Positions 8,985 through 16,380 of a stretch of DNA of 24,894 nucleotides are shown one piece after another. The translations under genes were made by a program, and so were the position numbers. Origin of the DNA: DATKEU01 sp036493295. GTDB lineage: Bacteria > Myxococcota_A > Polyangia > Fen-1088. Within the stretch, counting starts at the first letter, position 1; every line of letters begins with the position of its first letter. The stretch covers positions 1-24,894 of the forward strand of contig DASXQB010000242.1 in NCBI GenBank assembly GCA_036493295.1. The letters run 5' to 3'. The notes below the pieces were generated by a model. It was not told where the DNA came from, searched no databases, and saw only the letters and a list, made by a program, of their open reading frames with translations.

Positions 8985-9758
8985 ATGATCGATTCTCATT
9001 GTCATCTCGATTTCGCCGAATACGGCGAAGATCGCCCTTTGGTGTTGGCCCGCGCGCGCGCCGCCGGGGTCGCCGCCATGATTTGCATCGGGTCGGGCGC
9101 TGACATGACGTTCGCGCGGAACGCTACCCTACTTGCTGCCGCGGAGACAGATATCTACGCCGCCGTGGGCATTCACCCGCACGACGTGGCGCGCATGGCG
9201 GACGAAAACTGGACCGAGCTGGCCGCGCTGGCGCGTCGCCCGCGCGTTGTAGGGATTGGTGAGACAGGCCTCGACTATTACTACGATCACTCGCCGCATG
9301 ACGTTCAGCGAGCGGCCTACCGACGTTTCATCGCCCTGGCGCGCGACGTCGGGTTGCCCATCGTCTCGCACATTCGCGACGCCCATGTCGACGCGGCCGA
9401 GATTCTGGCCTCCGAAAACGCCGCCGCGGTGGGCGGGGTCATTCATTGCTTCACCGGCGGTGTCGACGACGCCCGCCGCTATCTGGACCTTGGTCATCAC
9501 CTGTCATTCTCGGGCATCCTCACCTTCAAGACCGCCGCGCCCATTCGCGAGGCAGCCGCCTTCGCCCCCGTCGATCGCATCTTGATCGAAACCGACGCAC
9601 CCTATCTGGCCCCCATCCCCCACCGTGGCAAGCGCAACGAACCTTCGTTCATCGGCAAGACGCTGGAGGTGCTGGCCGCCGTGCGCAACGCGACGGTCGA
9701 GGCGATGGACCAGGCGACTACGGAAAATACGCGGCGGCTGTTCAAACTGCCGGTTTGA
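8985..9758 (+). CDS. tatD: TatD family metal-dependent hydrolase
   Basis: The 257-residue protein is a TatD/YcfH-type phosphohydrolase or deoxyribonuclease, a TIM barrel with two metal ions acting in the cytosol. All metal ligands are visible: the DSHCHLDF start (His5, His7), the Glu of GIGETGLDYYYD, the His of SHIRDA, the His of HCFTG, and the Asp of IETDAPYLAP. The length is typical of the family (about 255-265). The ATG at 8985 is the only start before the conserved DSHCHLDF motif. The start lies only 20-75 nt from the divergent kinase start, so the promoters overlap or face each other. The PilZ gene follows 36 nt later on the same strand. Family members have been linked to DNA repair and to processing of RNA or D-aminoacyl-tRNA; the exact role here is open. 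Confidence 0.93.
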   Translation: MIDSHCHLDFAEYGEDRPLVLARARAAGVAAMICIGSGADMTFARNATLLAAAETDIYAAVGIHPHDVARMADENWTELAALARRPRVVGIGETGLDYYYDHSPHDVQRAAYRRFIALARDVGLPIVSHIRDAHVDAAEILASENAAAVGGVIHCFTGGVDDARRYLDLGHHLSFSGILTFKTAAPIREAAAFAPVDRILIETDAPYLAPIPHRGKRNEPSFIGKTLEVLAAVRNATVEAMDQATTENTRRLFKLPV

Positions 9759-9794
9759 TTTCGCGGCCACCGGCGGCATACTCGCCTGCCAGCC

Positions 9795-10511
9795 GTGACG
9801 TCCTCTGCGCCAGTCCGGGTTCGCCTCCGCTATGGGGATCTGGAGACCTTCGTGCAGCGGTTCGCGCCGAACGTCACCCGCGGCGGAATTTTTCTGGCCA
9901 CGCGCGCGCCGCGCCCGGTGGGCGAAGTGTTCGCCTTCGAGGTGCAGCTTTCGACCGGCCAGCTGGCCTTGGCCGGCGAAGGCAAGGTCATCTGGGTCAA
10001 GGAGTTCGAGCCTTCGGCGCCGCAGCGACCACACGGCATGGGCGTGCAGTTCATCCACATCGATTCCACCACGCGCGGCACGTTGAACCGGATCCTGCAG
10101 AGCAAGAACGCGGTTCGGCGTGGCGGTCCTGACAGCGGCCATCACGGCGCCCGCAACGGCACCGGTCCGGTGGCGCTGGTCGACACGTCGGTGGATCTGG
10201 CGGCCGAGTACGGCATCGACGAGGCGGCGCTGCGCCGGGCGGTTGATCACCGCTGGATGGTCAACAACCCGACGGACAATGAACTGGACGACCTGCTCAA
10301 GCCCGAGCCGGCCGAGACGGTGACCCTGGCGCAAGCGCTGGCCGAACTGCCGCGCCTTCTGGATCCGTCGGCGCGCCGCCGCAGCGGCGCCTACCGCAGC
10401 CTGGAGATCACCAACACTCAGGCCGACCGCGTGGCCCCCGCGACCGAACAATCGCGGTCGGCGGTCGACGACGAAACCACCAGCCACACCGGCGAAGCGC
10501 CGCACGAATAA
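9795..10511 (+). CDS. PilZ domain protein (Myxococcus-type) with unusual C-terminus
   Basis: The 238-residue protein starts at GTG 9795. Residues about 1-105 fit the PilZ-like TIGR02266 type common in Myxococcus: RVRLRYGDLETFVQRFAPNV, then TRGGIFLATRAPRPVGE, FEVQLSTGQLALAGEGKVIW and GMGVQFIHID. The usual N/DxSxxG motif is present as N-x-T-x-G-G, and the N-terminal Arg motif as RVRLR. The family binds cyclic di-GMP or is a degenerate relative. Residues 106-238 form a second part, starting with a basic linker and then VALVDTSVDLAAEYGIDEAA, LRRAVDHRWMVNNPTDNELD, a Glu/Pro-rich stretch and a Ser/Thr-rich end that I do not recognise. It may be co-transcribed with tatD. Confidence 0.82.
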   Translation: MTSSAPVRVRLRYGDLETFVQRFAPNVTRGGIFLATRAPRPVGEVFAFEVQLSTGQLALAGEGKVIWVKEFEPSAPQRPHGMGVQFIHIDSTTRGTLNRILQSKNAVRRGGPDSGHHGARNGTGPVALVDTSVDLAAEYGIDEAALRRAVDHRWMVNNPTDNELDDLLKPEPAETVTLAQALAELPRLLDPSARRRSGAYRSLEITNTQADRVAPATEQSRSAVDDETTSHTGEAPHE

Positions 10512-10520
10512 GAACCAGCT

Positions 10521-10782
10521 CCAGTAACCTGTTGGCAGGTTCCGTGCCCGCGCGTCCGCGGAGCGCCAAGCAAGCGGCGGTTGCCGGTGTTCGAGCTCTT
10601 GTCTTCGCGCCGCGCGGTAGCCGGTGGCACACGCCCAAAGCGTCTGGCTTTCGGCGCGTCGTTCTTGTTTCGCGCGGGCTCTCACGTTACGGCTCGAACA
10701 TCGCTCACGCCCGCGCGATTGCGCTCCACGGACGCACGGGCACGGAACCGAAAGGCGGCCGGCGTTGAGCACCGGCTACTGG
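10521..10782. repeat. Long imperfect palindrome (about 262 bp), MITE-like or structured RNA element
   Basis: The only stretch of about 300 bases without a gene (10512-10819) is filled by one large dyad. Left arm 10539-10566 and right arm 10721-10748 are inverted copies matching at 26 of 28 bases. Inside them TGTTCGAGC (10588-10596) pairs with GCTCGAACA (10692-10700) at nearly equal distance (21 against 20 bases). At the centre CGCCCAAAGC (10632-10641) pairs with GCTTTCGGCG (10647-10656), 9 of 10. Outermost, CCAGTA at 10521 faces TACTGG at 10777-10782. The inner pairings share an axis near 10644, so a transcript of either strand could fold into one long hairpin. The ends look like short terminal inverted repeats. 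There is no transposase or clear target duplication. A 78-codon frame across it (10532-10768) is Arg-rich and unlikely to be a gene. Confidence 0.7.
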
Positions 10783-10794
10783 GCTCGTCCTTAA

Positions 10795-10814
10795 GGGAAG
10801 GGCCCAGCCCTCCC
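10795..10814 (-). terminator. Candidate hairpin terminator after purC
   Basis: GGGAAGGGC (10795-10803) and GCCCTCCC (10807-10814) form a G+C-rich stem with one bulged A and a CCA loop, just past the purC stop at 10820. On the minus strand only a weak TTAAGG follows, so there is no proper U-tract. It may slow or end transcription, or protect the 3' end. Confidence 0.35.
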
Positions 10815-10819
10815 ACGCT

Positions 10820-11776
<957 letters not shown>

Positions 11777-11778
11777 GG

Positions 11779-13089
11779 TCAGGGCTCCTGGTTTTTCAGC
11801 GCGCGATCGATGATCGCACCGGCGTGCCGAAGGTGATGATCCAGGTTGAACGCGCGATCGATCTCGGCGGCGGTCAACTTGGCGGCGATGTCGGCGTCCT
11901 CGCCCAGCAGCACGCGAAACGGTTTCTCGCCGGCGGCGGCGCGCATGGCGTTGCGCTGCACCAGCTCGTAGGCCGGCTGGCGGGCCATGCCCTTGCCCAC
12001 TAGCAACAGCAGCACCGCCTCGCTGAAATAAAGGCCGCCGGTGAGCTCCAGATTGCGGCGCATGCGTTCGCGGTTGATCACCAGCCCGTCGACCAGGCCG
12101 ACCGCGCGCTGAACCATGAAATCAGCCAGCCCGGTGGCGTCCGGCCCGATCACCCGTTCCACCGATGAATGCGAGATGTCGCGCTCGTGCCACAGCGCCA
12201 CGTCTTCCAGCGCCGCGCTTTCATATGAACGCAGCAGGCGGGCGATGCCGCACAGGTTCTCCGACAAGATGGGGTTCTTCTTGTGCGGCATGGCCGACGA
12301 ACCCTTCTGCCCTTTGCCGAAGGCCTCGGTCGCCTCGCCTACCTCGGTGCGCTGCCAGTGGCGGACGGTCACGGCGATGCGTTCGACCGCGGTGCCCAGG
12401 CGCGCCAGGGCCTGGAAATAACCGGCGTGGCGATCGCGGGCCACGATCTGGGTCGGGACCACCTCAGGCCGCAGACCAAGCGAGGCCAGCGCCTTGGCTT
12501 CGATGGTTGGATCCAGGTTCGCGTACGTGCCGACGGCGCCGGCTATCTTGCCCACGGCGATCTCGTGGCGCGCCGCCACCAGCGCACGCCGGGCGCGTTG
12601 CAGCTCGGCGAAGAAGCCGGCGAACACCAACCCGGCGGTGATCGGCTCGGCGTGAATGCCGTGTGAGCGTCCGATGGCCGGCGTGGCCCGTTCGGCGTCG
12701 GCGCGCCGCGCGCAGGCGGCGGTCAGCCTGTCGATCCCGGCGATGATCCGATCCGCCGCCTCGCGCAGGGCGATGGCCAGCGACGCGTCCAGCACATCCG
12801 ACGACGTCATGCCCAGGTGCAGCCAGCGCGCCGGCTCGCCCGCCAGCTCCTCGACGTGGGTGAGAAAGGCGATCACGTCGTGGCGGGTGCGCTCTTCGTG
12901 TTCAAGGATGCGCGCCGGATCCAGCTTGCCGGCGGCGGCCGCCCGCACCTTGGCCGCCGTTCCGGCCGGCACGCTGCCGGCTGCTTCCATCGCCTGACAG
13001 GCGGCCAGTTCGACCTCCAGCCAGGTGTCGTATCGATGCGCGTCGGACCACAGCGCAGCCAACTCGGGACGGGTGTAACGGGCGATCAT
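11779..13089 (-). CDS. purB: Adenylosuccinate lyase
   Basis: The 436-residue protein belongs to the fumarase/aspartase superfamily. It splits SAICAR to AICAR and adenylosuccinate to AMP, releasing fumarate, as a cytosolic homotetramer. The signature GSSAMPHKKNPI with the mobile catalytic loop Ser is present. Other superfamily parts are visible: TSSDVLDASLAIALRE with the substrate-binding TSSD, and the IGRSHGIHAEPIT segment carrying the conserved His. The N-terminus MIARYTRPELAALWSD is typical of the Bacillus-like branch of about 430 residues, and ATG 13089 is the only sensible start. It lies 2 nt upstream of purC and 69 nt downstream of the quinone oxidoreductase gene, all on the minus strand. 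Confidence 0.97.
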   Translation of the reverse strand: MIARYTRPELAALWSDAHRYDTWLEVELAACQAMEAAGSVPAGTAAKVRAAAAGKLDPARILEHEERTRHDVIAFLTHVEELAGEPARWLHLGMTSSDVLDASLAIALREAADRIIAGIDRLTAACARRADAERATPAIGRSHGIHAEPITAGLVFAGFFAELQRARRALVAARHEIAVGKIAGAVGTYANLDPTIEAKALASLGLRPEVVPTQIVARDRHAGYFQALARLGTAVERIAVTVRHWQRTEVGEATEAFGKGQKGSSAMPHKKNPILSENLCGIARLLRSYESAALEDVALWHERDISHSSVERVIGPDATGLADFMVQRAVGLVDGLVINRERMRRNLELTGGLYFSEAVLLLLVGKGMARQPAYELVQRNAMRAAAGEKPFRVLLGEDADIAAKLTAAEIDRAFNLDHHLRHAGAIIDRALKNQEP

Positions 13090-13158
13090 CGCGGCTGCGC
13101 CGTTCTAGCGGAATCAACCATCCGATTCAACCGACAACCAGGCGCTTGGGGGCTGGTC

Positions 13159-14133
13159 TTAAAGCAGCAGCACCGTCGAGCCGGTGGTGGCGCGCGCTTC
13201 CAAGTCGGTCTGCGCCCGGGCCACGTCGGTGAGCGCGTAGGTCTGCCTGATGTCGACCTTCACCGCGCCGGATTTCACCACCTCGAACAGATCGCCGGCC
13301 GTCTCCAAGAGCTCGCCGCGCGTTCCGATGTACGAATGCAGCGTCGGCCGGGTCAGGAACAGTGAGCCCTTGGTGCTGAGGATGGTGATGTCCAGCGGCG
13401 GCACCATCCCCGACGACTGACCAAAGCTGACCATCATTCCGCGCGCCCGCAGACAGTCCAACGAGGCACGAAACGTCGTCTTTCCGACCGAATCAAAAAC
13501 CACGGCCACGCCAGCGCTGTGCGTGATGTCGTTCACCTGATGGACGAAGTTTTCTTTGTTGTAGTTGATGACGTGGGCGCAGCCGCGATCAAAGGCCAGT
13601 CGTGCCTTCTCCGCGCTGCCGACGGTGCCGATCACCTCGACACCCAGGTGCTTGGCCCACTGACAAGCCAGCAGGCCCACGCCACCGGCGGCGGCGTGAA
13701 ACAGCACCATGTCCCCACGCTTGGGCCGTCCGCACCGCAACAACAAATATTGCGCGGTCATGCCTTTGAGCATGATCGCTGCCGCCTGCTGATCGCTGAT
13801 GCTCTCTGGCAGCGGCACCAGACGCGCCGCTGCGATGACGCGACTTTCGCAGTACGCGCCGGTGACACCGGCATAGGCCACCCGATCGCCGACTTTTACG
13901 TCGGTCACCTCGGGACCAATCTCCTCGACGACGCCGGCGGCTTCCTGGCCCGGGACAAAAGGAAAGCTGGGCGCCTTGTAGATCCCTGACCGAAAGTACA
14001 CGTCGATGAAATTGAGGCCGATCGCGGTGTGTCGGATGCGCGCCTCGCCGCGTCCCAGGGCCGCCGCCGGGACGTCCTCCCAGGACAGCTTTTCGGGGCC
14101 CCCAATCTCGTGCACCAGCATCGTTTTGGGCAT
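13159..14133 (-). CDS. Quinone oxidoreductase, zinc-independent MDR family
   Basis: The 324-residue protein is an NADPH:quinone reductase (QOR) type of the medium-chain dehydrogenase/reductase superfamily. The QOR signature NFIDVYFRSGIY is at 41-52, PGQEAAGVVEEIG at 61-73, VGDRVAYAGVTGAY follows, and the nucleotide-binding HAAAGGVG is at 146-153 in a Rossmann fold. Zinc-ligand Cys clusters of alcohol dehydrogenases are missing, as expected for this branch. Residues 313-324 (EARATTGSTVLLL region) are the usual QOR ending, so the protein is complete. It would reduce quinones or enones in the cytosol; the natural substrate is unknown. It is upstream of purB on the same strand with a 69-nt gap, so a shared transcript is possible but not shown. 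It is divergent from the FliD-like gene. Confidence 0.93.
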   Translation of the reverse strand: MPKTMLVHEIGGPEKLSWEDVPAAALGRGEARIRHTAIGLNFIDVYFRSGIYKAPSFPFVPGQEAAGVVEEIGPEVTDVKVGDRVAYAGVTGAYCESRVIAAARLVPLPESISDQQAAAIMLKGMTAQYLLLRCGRPKRGDMVLFHAAAGGVGLLACQWAKHLGVEVIGTVGSAEKARLAFDRGCAHVINYNKENFVHQVNDITHSAGVAVVFDSVGKTTFRASLDCLRARGMMVSFGQSSGMVPPLDITILSTKGSLFLTRPTLHSYIGTRGELLETAGDLFEVVKSGAVKVDIRQTYALTDVARAQTDLEARATTGSTVLLL

Positions 14134-14182
14134 GCCGCAGGGTTTACCACGAAGCGCCAGGCACCTCCCAAGCCCCGGCGAT

Positions 14183-14199
14183 AAATGAGTAATTCATTT
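14183..14199. promoter_or_regulatory. Operator-like dyad between divergent genes
   Basis: AAATGA-GTAAT-TCATTT is a perfect 6-bp inverted repeat with a 5-bp spacer in a short A+T-rich island, in the 94-148-bp gap between the divergent quinone reductase and FliD-like genes. It could be a regulator site or part of a promoter. Its half-site spacing (TGA to TCA over 11 bp) does not fit an ARG box (14 bp). Confidence 0.35.
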
Positions 14200-14281
14200 T
14201 CTTCTCAAGTTTCTCGCGGCGCTGCCGATGGCGCGAGCAAGGACAACTAGGTCAATTTTGCCCAGTGGGTCCGTGACCGAC

Positions 14282-15931
14282 ATGAGCGCGATTTCACTCA
14301 CCGGACTGCAGCTTTTTGACACGCCGCTGGCGTTCCAAAAACAGTCGTCCCCTGTCCCGTCGAAAAATCCGCTGGACGGGTTGCGGGCGCTGGTCCAATC
14401 GTTGACCCAGCCGGATCCCGGCCTGCAGGCGGGACGCGACAGCGGCATCCTGCCTGACTTTCTCAGCGCCGCGTCGTCGGCCGCGGCGTCGCTGCGCAGT
14501 ACCGGCACGTCGTCGTCGTCGTCGGGGGCATTCTCAGTGACCCGCAACGCGATCGTTGATCCGGTGCACGTTTCCAGCCTGGCCACCGCGGCGCACGCCC
14601 GATCGTCGGGATTCTCCAGCCTGGACGACGAGGTCACCGCCGGCACGTTGGCCCTGCAGATCAACGGGGCGAAGTACACGCTGAACATCGCCCAGGGCGA
14701 AACGCTGAAAGACGTGGTGGCGGGCGTACGGGGCCTGGGCGCGCCGGTCGACGCCACGGTGGAGAACGACGGCGGCAAGCTGCGCCTGGGCATCACCACC
14801 CGCGCCACCGGTTTCAAGCCCAGCGGCAGCGCCAGCGACGCGTTGACCGTCAGCGAGACCGACAGCGGCAGCACGGGACAGCTGCTGGGCGTGGCCGTCG
14901 ACCACCACGCCACCAACGCCATCTTCACCTTGCACGGCGTGGCCCAGCAGCAGACCGACAATCACGTCACCGACGCCGTCACCGGGGCCAGCTTCGATCT
15001 CACCAACCCGCCCGCCAGCACGGCCAGCAGCGGCACCGCAGACGCCACCCAGAGATCGGCGCAGCTTCTGCGGGGCGTGGTGGGCACGCCGATCGGGGCC
15101 CGGATCTCCGTCGACAGTCTGGCCAGCGCCGCCCAGGTTCGTTCCAGCCTGTACGCCTCGGCGGACGCCGCGGTCAAAAGCGGCACCCTGTCGTTGAACG
15201 TCGAAGGCAAGCAGACCGACGTGACGATCAACGAAGGCGATACGCTGGCCGACGTGCGCCGCAACATCCAGAACTCCGGCGCCGCCGTCAACGCGACGCT
15301 GGTCAGCGACAGTGGAGGTGTTCACTTGTCCATCATCGCCTCAGCCACCGGCTATCCGCTGAAAGGCCGTCCCGAGGATGCGCTGACTGTCACCGAAAAT
15401 TCCACCGGCGCCAGCGGCCAATCGCTGAACCCGTCGGTGACCCAGGCTGCCACCAACGCCAGTGTCACCGTCGACGGCACCACCACGCAAAGCCGCAGCA
15501 ACGCCGTCACCGGCGCCATCGCCGGGTTCACCCTGAACGCTCAGCACCTGTCGACGACGGGCGCCGAGGTCGTCACCCTGCCCGGCATCGGCGGACTGCG
15601 CGCGCCCATCAACGTGGAGAACGAACTGAACCGCGTGCTGCAGGCGCAGCTTTTGAAACCGCGCGACTTCGGCGTCACTGACGCCACCGCGGTAAAGAAA
15701 GACGACGTCACAGCGAACGACCCCACGAAATCGGCGGCTGCTCGCGGTCAGCCCGACGGCGGCACCGAAAGCTCGCGGCGCGACATCTTGCAGAAACTCA
15801 CCGCCGTCGACGACATCTTCGGCGCGCTGCAGGCCGCGCACACGCTGCTGCAAGCGATCACGACGACGCCGACGACACCGTCAACGTCGACCTCACGGGC
15901 AACGTCAGCGTCGACGCCGGCCACGCCTTAA
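14282..15931 (+). CDS. Orphan protein with two tandem FliD-like (flagellin hook IN motif) modules
   Basis: The protein has 549 residues from ATG 14282; the frame extends to an ATG at 14228, and neither start has a strong ribosome site. It contains two copies of one module, offset by 180 residues: about 93-242 and about 275-421. Each has an IN-motif half (GTLALQINGAKYTLNIAQGE at 121 and GTLSLNVEGKQTDVTINEGD at 301, each ending ATG-F/Y) and a second half (DALTVSETDSGSTGQLL and DALTVTENSTGASGQSL, then ATNA and a DAVTGASFDL or GAIAGFTLNA ending). This matches the middle domains of the flagellar cap protein FliD. The coiled-coil D0/D1 ends of FliD are absent. The N-terminus has a Ser tract, and the C-terminus (437-549) is helical and then Thr/Ser/Pro-rich. 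No signal peptide and no flagellar genes are nearby. It converges on argR with overlapping stop codons. Confidence 0.75.
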   Translation: MSAISLTGLQLFDTPLAFQKQSSPVPSKNPLDGLRALVQSLTQPDPGLQAGRDSGILPDFLSAASSAAASLRSTGTSSSSSGAFSVTRNAIVDPVHVSSLATAAHARSSGFSSLDDEVTAGTLALQINGAKYTLNIAQGETLKDVVAGVRGLGAPVDATVENDGGKLRLGITTRATGFKPSGSASDALTVSETDSGSTGQLLGVAVDHHATNAIFTLHGVAQQQTDNHVTDAVTGASFDLTNPPASTASSGTADATQRSAQLLRGVVGTPIGARISVDSLASAAQVRSSLYASADAAVKSGTLSLNVEGKQTDVTINEGDTLADVRRNIQNSGAAVNATLVSDSGGVHLSIIASATGYPLKGRPEDALTVTENSTGASGQSLNPSVTQAATNASVTVDGTTTQSRSNAVTGAIAGFTLNAQHLSTTGAEVVTLPGIGGLRAPINVENELNRVLQAQLLKPRDFGVTDATAVKKDDVTANDPTKSAAARGQPDGGTESSRRDILQKLTAVDDIFGALQAAHTLLQAITTTPTTPSTSTSRATSASTPATP

Positions 15932-16380
15932 GACGGGCTTTTCCCCAACAGGCTCCGTAAGGCGCGGGCCAAAGCCTGTCCGCCGCGCGCCGATGACGGC
16001 GCAACGAAGATGGTGTCGTCGCCGGCCAGCGTGCCCAGCACGCCTTTGACCTGCGCTTCGTCTAGTGCCCGCGCCACCGTGGATGCAGCGCTGGCCTTGG
16101 TGCGCACGACGACCAGCGCGCCGTTGGTCTGCACGCTTTCGACCAGGCGGCGCACCGGTTCGATCGGCAACATGCCGCCGTCGCTGTCGACGACGTACCG
16201 ACCGCCACCGGGCCGTTTCTGGCGTTGCACGCCCAGCGCCGCCATATCGCGCGACAACGTCGCCTGCGCGGCGCGGATCCCGCGAGCCGCCAGGTGCCGC
16301 CGCAGGCCTTCCTGCGTGGCCACCGGATGGCGGTTCAGGATCTCGCGGATGGCGTCGCGACGCGCGTCCGTCGACATCAT
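15928..16380 (-). CDS. argR: Arginine repressor
   Basis: The 150-residue protein is ArgR, a hexameric repressor that senses arginine. The N-terminal winged helix (about 1-70) shows REILNRHPVATQEGLRRHLA and the recognition helix AAQATLSRDMAALGV. The C-terminal oligomerisation and arginine-binding domain has ALVVVRTKASAASTVARALD and the signature GTLAGDDTIFVAPSSA. The ATG at 16380 overlaps the argJB stop as TGATG, so translation is probably coupled; a TTG one codon earlier is possible. It is the last gene of the arg operon and probably binds the operator in front of argC. Its TAA (15930-15928) overlaps the TAA of the convergent FliD-like gene through TTAA at 15928-15931, leaving no room for a terminator between the genes. 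Confidence 0.95.
   Translation of the reverse strand: MMSTDARRDAIREILNRHPVATQEGLRRHLAARGIRAAQATLSRDMAALGVQRQKRPGGGRYVVDSDGGMLPIEPVRRLVESVQTNGALVVVRTKASAASTVARALDEAQVKGVLGTLAGDDTIFVAPSSARGGQALARALRSLLGKSPS

Noticed and set aside
10585..10605. GTTCGAG resembling a tRNA T-loop
   Set aside because: No acceptor, D or anticodon stems of proper spacing are found; the bases belong to the palindrome arms.
10532..10768. Open frame of 78 codons in the purC-PilZ gap
   Set aside because: It runs across both arms of the palindrome, is Arg/Ala/Gly-rich and has no ribosome site; the dyad explains the sequence better.
14183..14199. Second ARG box near the FliD-like gene
   Set aside because: Half-sites are 11 bp apart end to end, not 14, and the gene is not an arginine gene.
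14508..14526. GTC/CGT microsatellite
   Set aside because: It encodes the Ser tract of the FliD-like protein; the repeat is short and no phase-variation evidence is visible.
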